Assembly: GCA_963734955.1 (NCBI GenBank)
Contig: CAVTJO010000014.1
Location: forward strand, 1-64,000
Direction of reading: 5' to 3'
From: UBA11986 sp963734955
GTDB lineage: Bacteria; Bacteroidota; Ignavibacteria; UBA10030; UBA6906
DNA: 64,000 nt
In this document: one piece after another, positions 38,967-48,649 of the stretch
Layout of the letters: every line of letters begins with the position of its first letter
How positions within the stretch are numbered: position 1 is the first letter of the stretch
The notes under the pieces: model-generated
Database searches by the model: none
What the model was told of the DNA's origin: nothing
What the model saw: the letters and a program-made list of their open reading frames with translations, nothing else
Translations under genes and position numbers: made by a program

Positions 38967-40897
38967 TACACAGTCTCCTGTTCTTCCCGTTGCATTTCGG
39001 CGAGGGTGCATGGAATCTCGATTGCGAACTCAGCTCCCCTGCCCGGAGAGGATTCGACATGGAACATCCCTTTGAGTGACTCCGTCCGCTCACGCATGTT
39101 TCTGAGTCCGTTGTGAAGGCCGTTACTCGACTGGGCAAGAGTCTGGTGCACGTCAAACCCCCGGCCGTTGTCGGACACGGTGAGGGCAAGCACCCGGTGT
39201 CGGGCGAGGAGCTGAATGGTGGCGCGGGTTGCGTTTGCATGCTTTGCAACGTTGGAGAGAAGCTCCTGGACAATCCGGTACACCGTTGTTTCGATAATCG
39301 ACTCGAACCGGATATCTGAGGCGGGCAGATGGAGTTCGACGGCAACCCGTGTCCTCCGCTCGAAATTCACGGCGTGGGCCTGAATTGCGGCCTTGAGTCC
39401 GAAGTCATCCAGGATTGCCGGGCGCAGGTCGTACGAGATCTGTTTGGCCTCGTGTTCCGCTTCGCCGACCAGGGAGATCACCTCGCGAATCCTGCTGCCC
39501 GCCTCCTCGTCTGAGCCGCCGAGGCACTCAAGTGCAAGCTCGGCGTTCACACGCAGCATGGTCAGCAACTGGGCCAGACCGTCATGGAGTTCCCGGGCGA
39601 ATTTCTTGCGTTCCTCCTCCTGAATGCGGACGAGATTAATCGATAGCTGCCTCACTTTGTTCTCGCCTGTCCGGGCAGCCTCGAAGAGCTGTGCATTCTC
39701 CAGGGCAACGCCCATCTGGCCGCCGAAGGTTTGCAGCATTGACCGTTCATCGTCCGAAAATGCATGGGGCTCGCGCCGAAGGATATTCAGCACACCGACA
39801 ACAGTCCCGCTCGCAACAAGCGGAATCGACGCAAAGGCCCTGATGCGCTCATGGTCACGGACCGTGGTGTCCATCGCGTCACTCAACGTGGCATCATCAA
39901 GAAACTGCGCCACACCTGTTCGCCAGACTTCTCCCGTCACTCCGTAGCCTTCCCGCCACGTTTGCACTGCCTCGACGGAGCCGGGGAGAAGTCCCTCATG
40001 GTGCTGCAAGGTCAGCTCGTGCAATTCTTTGGACGCAAGATAGATTGCGCCTGCATCGAACCCGGTGACATCGAGAACAGTGTGCAGTGCTGATTCGAGA
40101 CGCCATTTCATGTTCATCGACCCGACCAGCACGCTTGCAAGCCGCTGCATTGCGGAAATGCGAACGTATTGACGTCGCAATTCATCCTCAGCATGTTTGC
40201 GGGCGGAAATATCATTCACCAGCAGCACAACTCCTCCATCATTGGACGCCTCCGGGAAGCTGCCGCAATTAACAATAGCCCAGAGTGGATTGCCATCCGA
40301 CCGCGTGAACTGCACCTCGGCAGGTCCCATCTCAGAAACATCGGTTCCGCTCGCCATCAGCCCAACCTGCATTCGGGAAACCCCATGCGTGACGAGCTCG
40401 GTGAAATGCTTTCCATGCAATTCCTGTGTTGACCAGCCGAGGAGCTGTGCGGCGCGGACATTGCTGTATTTCACATATCCCCTGGCGTCAAGCACGAGGA
40501 TTCCCTCGATGGTCGTTTCAACAATGCGCGTGTACCTGTCGATCTCAGCCTGCAAACGCGCCCGCTGCATCTCCCGGAGCGCATCGAGCATCCAGACCAC
40601 GGCAGCGAAAATGAGAAACCGGCTCACCGTGTTCCAGATGATGACCACAGTATCGAAGCCTGCCTCGTAGTCGAAGTCGGAAATAAAGTTAAATCCCAGC
40701 GCAACGGCCGACGCCACAATACCGGCGGCCTTTCCGTCATACCAGCTGACAAGAACTATCGGGATGAGGTAAAGGACGGTGAAGGATATTGCTGTTCCCG
40801 TCACTTCGTCGATGAAACCGACGAGCACGACACCAACAAGACCCACAACACGAACCTGCGTGACTGAAAGTGAAGAGAGTTTGTCGAGAACCTTCAT
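38966..40897 (-). CDS. Membrane histidine kinase: TM sensor, PAS, GAF, HisKA_3
   Basis: 643 residues from ATG 40897 (MKVLDKLSSL), with AGAGGA about 11 nt upstream; the longer frame opens with TTG at 40954. Residues ~12-110 are hydrophobic with about four membrane spans (VVGLVGVVLVGFIDE, YLIPIVLVSWYDG). A PAS domain covers ~125-245 (VETTIEGILVLDARG), a GAF domain ~265-420 (SIPLVASGTVVGVLN), HisKA_3 ~435-510 with phospho-His in ARELHDGLAQLL, and HATPase ~530-625 with N-box QELLSNVAKHAN and G-box DNGRGFD. This is the NarX/DegS-like architecture that pairs with NarL regulators, matching the next gene. Signal is unknown. Upstream 40898-41389 shows no gene I can support. Confidence 0.9.
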   Translation of the reverse strand: MKVLDKLSSLSVTQVRVVGLVGVVLVGFIDEVTGTAISFTVLYLIPIVLVSWYDGKAAGIVASAVALGFNFISDFDYEAGFDTVVIIWNTVSRFLIFAAVVWMLDALREMQRARLQAEIDRYTRIVETTIEGILVLDARGYVKYSNVRAAQLLGWSTQELHGKHFTELVTHGVSRMQVGLMASGTDVSEMGPAEVQFTRSDGNPLWAIVNCGSFPEASNDGGVVLLVNDISARKHAEDELRRQYVRISAMQRLASVLVGSMNMKWRLESALHTVLDVTGFDAGAIYLASKELHELTLQHHEGLLPGSVEAVQTWREGYGVTGEVWRTGVAQFLDDATLSDAMDTTVRDHERIRAFASIPLVASGTVVGVLNILRREPHAFSDDERSMLQTFGGQMGVALENAQLFEAARTGENKVRQLSINLVRIQEEERKKFARELHDGLAQLLTMLRVNAELALECLGGSDEEAGSRIREVISLVGEAEHEAKQISYDLRPAILDDFGLKAAIQAHAVNFERRTRVAVELHLPASDIRFESIIETTVYRIVQELLSNVAKHANATRATIQLLARHRVLALTVSDNGRGFDVHQTLAQSSNGLHNGLRNMRERTESLKGMFHVESSPGRGAEFAIEIPCTLAEMQREEQETV

Positions 40898-41389
40898 TGA
40901 ACGCGATGTCCTCTTGACAAGTTTCGGTTGCGCCCGCTCGCGCAGCGACAACAATGCGCTGCGCCGGCGTCAGACCTCCTGCGTGTGGCTGCTCATTCCA
41001 ACTTCACAAGAACAATAAGGGTTCACCCGAAGGGGGGTGACACAGGGAGGGTTCAACTCAGAGGCTCTCAAACCTCCGGGCGCCGCATTCCCGCAAGAAT
41101 ATTCAACTGCGCGGTGCTACAATACTAACAAATGAGACTCACATTAGCAATGAAAAGACGTCCAGGCGTTGCCCTCGCCTCGTGTCAGACGGATCTTTGT
41201 TATTTGCGCTGGATTGCATACCGCAATCCAAAAGGTTTGCGGAAGGATGAATTTATTTGCGTGCTGTCGGTTCCGAGTGATGAAATCATACACATGGTTT
41301 CCCCACATCGCAACCGCAAAGGATTTTCTAATATCCATGATTGAGACCCCGCATCACTGCAGTCTTTCTTCTGCCGTTCGTGGGTCCAT

Positions 41390-42085
41390 TCATTTGAGAA
41401 GCAACAGTTACCGCACCTGTTGTCTTGGTTCGCCCTGCCGTCGGTAGAAGTAGATCCCGCTCGCGAGGTTCGACCCGTCGAATGTCACCGTGTAGTACCT
41501 GCCCGCCCTGCGCAACATCGTGGAAGAGTGTCGCAACGTGTTCCCCGAGCACGTTGAACACTTCGAGAGTTGTGGACGTCTGATGGTCCACGGTAAATCT
41601 GATCTCAGTGGAGGGAGTGAAAGGGTTGGGATAGTTTTGTTGCAGGCCGAATTCTGCCGGGGCGCTTGTTGAACGGGTCTCAACCACCAGCCGGACGATT
41701 CCCGGATTGCTGATCGTCGCCTCTCCCGTCCCCACCATGGATTTGCCTGCTGAGGTGCCGTCATCCAACACGAACTCACGTCCCTGGGTCCGGACGTTCC
41801 AGGATATTGTGAGCGGGTAGACGGCAGACCGAATCGGGATTACGTGACTCGAGGCCGAGACACTGTCGTACACATCCAGCATTCGCTGCGATTCGAACCG
41901 CGCGATCAAAAGCACCCTCCGGTCCACGCGGCGGCATCTCGTACATCGTAACAGGAAATTTGCCGTGGTCGTCGTCCCCAGGATACAGGGTCTGATGTTG
42001 ACCGGACGCGTCGGTAATCGTGATGGTGTTAAACTGATCGAGCTGTGAAGACGCGACCGCCCTGGCTGGCTATTCACCACCAGGG
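41390..42085 (-). pseudogene. Decayed T9SS C-terminal region with two frameshifts and a nonsense codon
   Basis: Without its N-terminus, this region aligns with the end of the giant-gene cassette: QFNTITITDASGQHQTLY, MPPRGPEGAFD, then after a one-base shift near 41906 ARFESQRMLDVYD, NYPNPFTPSTEIRF, and after another shift near 41500 QYYTVTFDGSNLASGIYFY. The usual C-terminal VRKLLLLK is VR-TAA-LLLLK, so the conserved Lys codon became a stop. An in-frame TAG just upstream (~42086) separates it from any passenger sequence. It probably derives from an extra family member lost by deletion. Confidence 0.8.
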
Positions 42086-42165
42086 CTGTCTCCGCGTCCG
42101 TCCATGTTGCATGGATTACGGCTACCCGATACGATGCAAAACTTCCTTGGTAAAGAACAGCGATG

Positions 42166-45100
42166 CTATTTCAGCATCATCAACTTCCTGACGTCGGCGA
42201 ATGTCTTGCCGTTCACTCCAGTCGCATCAATCCGCAGGAAGTACACCCCGCTGCTGAGCTGCTGTCCCGAATCCCCGGTTCCGTTCCATTCGATGGCCTC
42301 ATACCCTGCCCTTCTGTTTTCGTTTATCAGGGTCCTTACCCGCTGACCCAGAACATTGTAGACTTCCACCGTGACCCTGCTATCCACCGGCAAATCAAAC
42401 TTTATAGTGGTTGAAGGGTTGAACGGATTCGGATAGTTCTGATACAATGCGTAGGAGGTCGGGATTCCTGCACCCACCACCTTCAGGATGATCTGTTTGA
42501 CGGCATTATTTCTCACTGTGATTGACCCGTCGCCCGCAATAAGCCGCGAACCGATCGACTGGCCCACCGCGTCCCCCAGTTCATACGTTGCGTCTGAACT
42601 GCGAACATTCCAGGAGACCGTCACGGGATAGTCAAGGGATTGAATCCTGACCGGGAAATCAATCATAGTCTCAACCCGGGAAGCATGCGTCCTGACCATC
42701 ATTCCGCCGTCAGGAGATTCAAATCGTGCATCGAATGCTCCCTCAGGTGGAGCCGGCGGCATCTCAAACTGTGCGAGTTGGATTTCATCCTTGGCGTCTG
42801 CACCAAAGTACAGGGTCTGCGAAGCACCTTTATTGTCGGTGATGGTCAGTGAGTTGAGAGCATCAACCGACAATCCCGTAGACGTCCCGCCTTTGGTCAA
42901 TCCGCTTAGTGGAGGATTCGCCAGAATAAACAGCCCGGCTCCGTTTGCTTTGACCCAGTACCCCTTCCCGGGTAAAAGCTGTGTTACCGTGCTGTAACCG
43001 GTGCTGTATCCGAACCAATTGGACGACCTCAGCCCGGGCGGCAGACTGGTGATTGTACTCGTGTCCACGGGGTTCGTGATCGCGCCAACCATGTTCCAAC
43101 CTGCAACCACGCTAATTGAATCGCGCGTTACGGCTGTTCCACAGATAGTATCCGTGCCGATGGCCGGGAATTTCGCCCAGTATCCCTTCCCGAATGCCAT
43201 CCTGTACCTCTGAACATACCCTGAGCCGGGAACGAACTCGAAAACATACGCAAAGAAGGACGTCGGGAAAAGGCTCCTGACTGAATCGTTCGGAATTGGA
43301 TCCCTGACCGGGAGTGAAACCAGATTCCATCCACCGAAATGTGGGACAGGCACACAAGTGATCGCTGGTCCGGTCGCTGCCGCAGTCCACCGCGACAGAT
43401 CATTCACACCGGAAAGTGTGATGGTGTTCGCCGAGGTATTCACGGTCCCACCGGCATTCACCCACGATGTGCCGTTGTCTGTGGACTTGAAGAGCAGGAG
43501 GTTGGTTTCGGGGATCGCATTTAGCTCCGAGTCATCGTACTTGAACACAAGCGTTGCGTTTAATCCTGTGTTCGTTGTCGGCGTGATGTCGGCGTACCGT
43601 TTGATGCTTCCTGAGCCTGCGCCCGACTGAATTGCCGGCCCCCTGGTCAGCACGGTGCTGCCGAGATCTGCACTGGAACCGATCATGATACCGAGCCCTG
43701 CAATATCTGTCGAGACACTCGGTGCAGTAAGCGTTCTCGTTGTCGAGACAACGCCGCTTGTCCCAACCAGGGTGTTCCCTGTGGTTTCACTCAACACACC
43801 TGATGGCCCGAGTGTGATCTTCTTGCCGTTGAGATCCAGGTCACCGCTCGTGAGTGAGACCGTTCCGTTCACAACAATTGAATCGGAGAGTACCACGCCG
43901 CTGCTGTTGCTGATGGTGAGATTGTTAAGGGTGTCTGCGAGAACCCGGCCTGTGTTTTGCAGGCTGGTTCCATTGAACACGAAGTTCGACCCCGAACCCA
44001 ACGCTTTTGCGCCTGTGTTGGACAGCGTTGAATCGAGACCACCCGGATGACCAGATCGCAGTGTCGCTCCAGGATTCATCGTAAAGCTCCCACTCCCCCG
44101 CAAGACACTGGTCCCCATGTCGACGGTCGAACTGCCGCTCACCTCGAAATTGTTTTGACTGGTGTAGGTCACATTGGACAATGCAACGGTGTGCGTCCCC
44201 GATCCGGCAAAGACATACTTGCTGGCAGTATTCGAAGTCTGGAGCGTCGCATTCGAAATTGAGACGTTACCAAACAGATTCCAGGTGACAATGCCTCCGC
44301 TTCCCCTGGAAACACCCAGATTGCCGCCAGTGACGATGACATTCCCCAGGGTATTCACCACGTAGCTGGCAGCCCCGCTTGAACCGGTAGGAGTCAGACC
44401 GCCACCGATAACAATCACATCACCGTTGATCGTGATCGGTGCAGCATACGCTGTATTGTTTGTAAATTGGAATCGACTTCCGGCAGAATTGATACACGTA
44501 ATGTTTCCACCGATGGTGTTGCCGCTCCACGCCGTGTTGAGATTCGCGGTCTGGCCCGGACAATTCCAAATGAAGTGATAGAAATTCTGATTGGAATTTC
44601 CTGGCACGCCACCCGTAATGCCTGTCATGGAACACGTCGATCCGGCATTCCACGCTGCCGTGGGAATCGTGCCACCGTCCCGCGCATGCTGATATGTAGA
44701 CCCATTCTCAAACGTTGCGGTGCCCGAGACGGTCAATCTGCCGTTCGCCTGCACAACCACCAACCCGCGCAGGGTTGCATTGCCAACTGTAAGAGTGTCG
44801 TACAGGGCGAGTTTTGCGGTCGATCCTCCAGAAAGGCCAGCGCAGGCAACATCAACTGAGACATACACCGAATCTGTCCCTCGAACCACAGCACTGTCGA
44901 TGCCTGTTGGAACTATGCCTCCCTGCCACGTGGACGAAAGGGACCAGTCACCTCCACCAGTGCCATTGCTCAAGATCGTGGTTCCAACGGCAAGACCCGT
45001 ACCCGAAGCCTGGAGGGTATGAGGAGAGCCAAGCGCATCGTCTGTAAAAGTAATGGTTGCGCTGGCCGGTCCAGCCGCAGTGGGGGCAAACCTGACTGTA

Positions 45101-46992
45101 GCCAGGACGCTATCACCAGCCGGGACTGTTGCACTGCCGGGCGCAACGATGAATTCGGGAGTGTTATTCGAGACAATTGAAGTAACATGAAGTGTTGCAG
45201 TGCCGATGTTGCGGATGAAGAAAGTGTCAATCACTGCATTCCCGAGCGTGACGCTCCCGAAGTCAAGGTTTGAGACGCTCAACTCGAACCCGGGGGCCGG
45301 AGGCGTGCCCAATGCTTCGCCGATTGCGAAATCACTGAACGAAGTGACTCCCGTAATTTGGGTGCTTGTCGAGGTGCGGGCGCCTTCCACAAGACCCGAC
45401 CACGAACCCGCACTGTACTTTTCTGCGATGAACACGGACGGGTTAGCTCCGGCGTCGACGTCGGTTCCGACAAAATTGAATGTTGCGTCATACGCATCGA
45501 AGCCCACTCCGCCATTCGTGATCGTCCAATAACGATTCACGCTCTTTGTCGGATCAATAGTGCTCGATGCAATGTTCGGATGATCACCGGCAGTGGTTGT
45601 CGCCGTGAGAGTACCCGTCGTGGTCACACTCGCAAACGTAACGTCAATGGGGGTATAGTCAGCCCCGGTGCCGATCTCAAAGGAGCGAGAAACGGCTGCG
45701 CCGGTGGCGACATTCTTTTGCAATCGCCCCACAACATGACCGCTCGTCCGCGACACAGTCCCCGCAGGGCCAATGGTAATTGTGTTGGCACCCGTGATGA
45801 GATTTCCAAGCGTGAATGTGAGGGTTCCCGTAACCGTGGCGGAGTTTGTGAGTGTTACGCCGGCTACATTGTTGATCGTCAGACCTGTCGGGGACGATGG
45901 CAATCCAGTTCCTGTCACCTGACTGGCTGTTCCGGCGTACGCGTAGATCGCTCCACTGCTGAAATTCCTAGTCGCCGTTTGAATATGTCCGGACGCACCC
46001 GATAATGAGATACCGTCCGGCGAGCTGATGCTTATAGTCGCACCACTCAGAAGGTTGAAGGTTCCTGGACCGGTTATCGCCTGAGTTGGGGAGCCAAATG
46101 TTACAGCTCCGCTTCCCCCGGTGCCGAGGTTGATAATGCCGCTTGCGTTCACGGCGATAGTCGGAACTACAGCAGACGAAGAGGCAACCACGAATTGCTG
46201 ACCCACGTTTAGAACCCCGCCAACGTTGAGGGTCGATGTCAACGCCGTCCCCACATTGAGGCTCATCCTTCCGTTCGCCGTCATGTTGACGGTGCCGTCG
46301 ATGTTGTACGTCGTGCTGGCGGTCCCATCCGCTGCAGTGCTGCTTCCGGTGCCCACATATGCACCATCGTTCAGTGTCAGTGTTTTGCCTGCATTCAACG
46401 TAATGATGCATGTGCTCCCACTGACATTCGATGTATACAAAGCCATTCCACCGGTGCCGCTGGAGCCATTATAGTTCAGGTCAAGATCCCGGTCGAGGGT
46501 AATCGAGAAGCTCGTCGCTGTTCCGCTCGTCCGTATTCTACCGAGACTCACGATGCCGCCAGAACCTGTGATCGTCATTGATCCCATCGCTTCAAGGCTC
46601 AGAACATCCCCTACCCCCACCGTGTCCCCAAGCATGCCTCCAGTAACAGTAACAACTCCACCGTTGCTTATTCGTATGTAACGAATGCTGCTCGTGGGTA
46701 GTGCGAGATTCGCGTACAGCTTGCCTGATGCGACGTTGAGATTGTTGCACGTGTTAGGGCTGGTCGTTACCTCGACCGTAAACGAACCAACAATCCATAC
46801 GTTGTCTGTCGCTGCCGGCGGTGCCGCTGGAACACCAGTCCAGCCTGAACCGTCCCACGTTCCCCATGTTGTGACATCATTCCAGTTTCCACTTGTTACG
46901 GAGCCGTAGTCGCCCACGGCCTGAGCGAAGGTCATCACCACCGATACCATGGTGAGAATAACCAACGCCAGAAAGAATCGAACGGAGTTCAT
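42166..46992 (-). CDS. Giant T9SS surface protein with beta-rich repeats and HYDIN-like domain
   Basis: 1608 residues; ATG at 46992 with GGAGG at 5-nt spacing. Signal peptide ends MTFAQ. Residues ~30-60 carry the GNWNDVTTWGTWDG motif; long stretches to ~600 are Ser/Thr/Gly-rich repetitive beta sequence (GTLTFTLGNLITGANTITIG). About 605-700 is an ASPM/HYDIN-like domain (LDFGSVTLGNAVIDTFFI... TITFTDDALGSP). More beta-rich repeats follow. The cassette from ~43350 is a diverged version (GWNLVSLPVRDPIP, GWNMVGAITNPVDTS), with PPAPPEGAFDARF and NYPNPFNPSTTIKFDL, ending VRKLMMLK. Likely an exported, surface-attached adhesin-like protein; specific function unknown. Confidence 0.84.
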   Translation of the reverse strand: MNSVRFFLALVILTMVSVVMTFAQAVGDYGSVTSGNWNDVTTWGTWDGSGWTGVPAAPPAATDNVWIVGSFTVEVTTSPNTCNNLNVASGKLYANLALPTSSIRYIRISNGGVVTVTGGMLGDTVGVGDVLSLEAMGSMTITGSGGIVSLGRIRTSGTATSFSITLDRDLDLNYNGSSGTGGMALYTSNVSGSTCIITLNAGKTLTLNDGAYVGTGSSTAADGTASTTYNIDGTVNMTANGRMSLNVGTALTSTLNVGGVLNVGQQFVVASSSAVVPTIAVNASGIINLGTGGSGAVTFGSPTQAITGPGTFNLLSGATISISSPDGISLSGASGHIQTATRNFSSGAIYAYAGTASQVTGTGLPSSPTGLTINNVAGVTLTNSATVTGTLTFTLGNLITGANTITIGPAGTVSRTSGHVVGRLQKNVATGAAVSRSFEIGTGADYTPIDVTFASVTTTGTLTATTTAGDHPNIASSTIDPTKSVNRYWTITNGGVGFDAYDATFNFVGTDVDAGANPSVFIAEKYSAGSWSGLVEGARTSTSTQITGVTSFSDFAIGEALGTPPAPGFELSVSNLDFGSVTLGNAVIDTFFIRNIGTATLHVTSIVSNNTPEFIVAPGSATVPAGDSVLATVRFAPTAAGPASATITFTDDALGSPHTLQASGTGLAVGTTILSNGTGGGDWSLSSTWQGGIVPTGIDSAVVRGTDSVYVSVDVACAGLSGGSTAKLALYDTLTVGNATLRGLVVVQANGRLTVSGTATFENGSTYQHARDGGTIPTAAWNAGSTCSMTGITGGVPGNSNQNFYHFIWNCPGQTANLNTAWSGNTIGGNITCINSAGSRFQFTNNTAYAAPITINGDVIVIGGGLTPTGSSGAASYVVNTLGNVIVTGGNLGVSRGSGGIVTWNLFGNVSISNATLQTSNTASKYVFAGSGTHTVALSNVTYTSQNNFEVSGSSTVDMGTSVLRGSGSFTMNPGATLRSGHPGGLDSTLSNTGAKALGSGSNFVFNGTSLQNTGRVLADTLNNLTISNSSGVVLSDSIVVNGTVSLTSGDLDLNGKKITLGPSGVLSETTGNTLVGTSGVVSTTRTLTAPSVSTDIAGLGIMIGSSADLGSTVLTRGPAIQSGAGSGSIKRYADITPTTNTGLNATLVFKYDDSELNAIPETNLLLFKSTDNGTSWVNAGGTVNTSANTITLSGVNDLSRWTAAATGPAITCVPVPHFGGWNLVSLPVRDPIPNDSVRSLFPTSFFAYVFEFVPGSGYVQRYRMAFGKGYWAKFPAIGTDTICGTAVTRDSISVVAGWNMVGAITNPVDTSTITSLPPGLRSSNWFGYSTGYSTVTQLLPGKGYWVKANGAGLFILANPPLSGLTKGGTSTGLSVDALNSLTITDNKGASQTLYFGADAKDEIQLAQFEMPPAPPEGAFDARFESPDGGMMVRTHASRVETMIDFPVRIQSLDYPVTVSWNVRSSDATYELGDAVGQSIGSRLIAGDGSITVRNNAVKQIILKVVGAGIPTSYALYQNYPNPFNPSTTIKFDLPVDSRVTVEVYNVLGQRVRTLINENRRAGYEAIEWNGTGDSGQQLSSGVYFLRIDATGVNGKTFADVRKLMMLK

Positions 46993-47172
46993 GTTGCCTC
47001 CATGTTTTTGTCGATTGGTTGATTATGGTGCTTAGTGACCGAGAATCCCGCTCTCACTGCTGCGTGCGCGGTCGCAGCGCGGACACACTCATCCCTTAGG
47101 ACACCTCGGATAAGTGATTTTCAGATCCGCGTCGAGGATAAACCTTGACGATCAACAAGAAATCTCTTCGCG

Positions 47173-48066
47173 CTACTTCATGAGAAGCAACTTTCGAATT
47201 GCGGAGAACGCGAAGCCGTTGTCAGCCCGTGCGTTCATGCGGATAAAGTAGATACCGCTTGCAGCGCTTGTGCCTGTACTGTTTGTCCCGTTCCATGTCA
47301 CGGTGTAATACCCCGCCGACATGACGCCTGAGGCGAGCGTGCTGACCTTCCTTCCCAGTACATCATAAATCGCAATGTCTGTCTCCGCAGCCCGCTCCAG
47401 CGCAAACTTGATCGTCGTCGTGGGGTTGAATGGATTCGGATAGTTCTGCTCCAGTGCGAACGTCTGTGGAATACCTTCCGTGATTGGCTCAACTCCCGTC
47501 AGCCTCTGCCCATACCGGATCATCAACAACTGCGTGATCGCCGACAGGTTCACCACCAGCGAGTCCTGCACCGTCATCCGCGTTCGCGGCACAATCACTC
47601 CTCCAAACTCATCCACCAGCACACAACTGTCACAAATCCCCTGCACCTCCGTCCTGATCCACTTGAACGTCACCGGATAGCCCGGCGGCTCATTCGGCTG
47701 AAATTTCACCCGGTGCGTGTCTATCGTCGCCACTGCCACACGACGCCGAAAGTCCAGCTTCACTCCCTGCCCCAACCCTGCCGGTGGTTCCTGCCCCTCA
47801 TGTCCTGGAGGGTTCATCCACCGCGCTTCCCACACACCTTGCGGTGGAAATGGCGGAAACTCCACCTCACACAACGACGGGTCCAGTCCCACCGTTGCGC
47901 TATCACTATAGCCGAACAAAAGTGTGTCTCGTCCCGTCCCACCGTCGTACGCAATCAAGCGTGCCCGGTGTGTCGGTAATGTGCACTGTGCCTGGGTGGT
48001 CTCCATGGCTATACTTACAATTACGAGCAGACCGATGACTCGAGCCGCACTGAACAAGTGTCGCAT
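47173..48066 (-). CDS. Small T9SS sorting-domain protein, copy B
   Basis: 297 residues, ATG 48066 with GAGGAG upstream. Same layout as copy A at 27668..28561: signal peptide, LLFGYSDSATVGLDPS and PPFPPQGVWEARW domain, sorting domain NYPNPFNPTTTIKFAL. I count ten base differences over 894 bp, all within the first ~320 bp of the gene; the last ~570 bp are identical. Homology begins ~25 bp before the ATG and ends at the last Lys codon, where copy A has TGA and copy B TAG. A sigma70-like promoter lies ~370 bp upstream. Function unknown. Confidence 0.85.
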   Translation of the reverse strand: MRHLFSAARVIGLLVIVSIAMETTQAQCTLPTHRARLIAYDGGTGRDTLLFGYSDSATVGLDPSLCEVEFPPFPPQGVWEARWMNPPGHEGQEPPAGLGQGVKLDFRRRVAVATIDTHRVKFQPNEPPGYPVTFKWIRTEVQGICDSCVLVDEFGGVIVPRTRMTVQDSLVVNLSAITQLLMIRYGQRLTGVEPITEGIPQTFALEQNYPNPFNPTTTIKFALERAAETDIAIYDVLGRKVSTLASGVMSAGYYTVTWNGTNSTGTSAASGIYFIRMNARADNGFAFSAIRKLLLMK

Positions 48067-48419
48067 TGATGTACTCCTCGTTGATGATTGTATTAAGAGT
48101 TTGTTGATAACTGCCCTCGGGAATTTGGTGCTCGACGTATTATCGTTTGACGTATGGATAGGGAAAATGTGGAATTGAACCTGCCCGGCACTGTGGAACC
48201 ACAGGGGACGCGGCGTTCCAGTCTGATGATCGTGCTCTCTACGGGGGCTGAGTACGTCTTGCTAAACGTTGCAGGAGAAAATTGATCTACAGCGAGAGAA
48301 ACGGTGCCTCGCCGCGATTGCGCACTTTGGCTTTAAGAAAGGAACAGTGTTGTCTACTGGTATCAGTCGGCTACAAGTGTGGCGACAGGGATGAGATTCT
48401 TTCCCTATATCGATTACTG

Positions 48420-48472
48420 TAGCGATAACTTCATCGCTATTCAATCATAGGACAAAGAAACGTCAATGTCAA
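48420..48472 (-). promoter_or_regulatory. Textbook sigma70-like promoter with hairpin at predicted +1
   Basis: Minus strand TTGACA (48472-48467), a 17-bp spacer, then TATGAT (48449-48444). Six bases on is a perfect 7-bp inverted repeat TAGCGAT-GAAGTT-ATCGCTA (48439-48420), which would form the first structure of the transcript or an operator. The next minus-strand gene is copy B of the small sorting-domain protein, 354 nt downstream; nothing coding is seen between. Confidence 0.55.
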
Positions 48473-48479
48473 GGGGGCA

Positions 48480-48640
48480 CACAAAATTCCCTCAAAAGGC
48501 CCTTTGCCGACCCATCCATATTGAGGAGGTATTGGCGGTTCGACTGATTGACACTTGTCCTTGCATATGTCATGTGAGTCAGGGTGACCTTCCATAAACT
48601 TCAGGTCCGCCCAAAGGCAAAAAGTAGTGACACGCCTGCC
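48480..48640 (-). pseudogene. Remnant of a cytochrome c gene related to 49496..49942
   Basis: The minus strand contains AGTGTCAATCAGTCG...CTCAATATGGATGG, which aligns with AGTGTCAACAAGTCG...CTCATATGGATGG near the end of the cytochrome gene at 49496, with small gaps. In one frame it reads SVEPPIPPQYGW against SVNKSPLMPSYGW. The heme-binding part is missing. It is fused in frame to the propeller remnant just upstream, so the 146-residue open frame 48437..48877 is a chimera of two dead genes. Confidence 0.55.
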
Positions 48641-48649
48641 AGTTGACAC

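Noticed and set aside
41144..41338. 64-residue minus-strand frame between the kinase gene and the 41390 remnant
   Set aside because: No domain, signal or ribosome site; nothing distinguishes it from chance.
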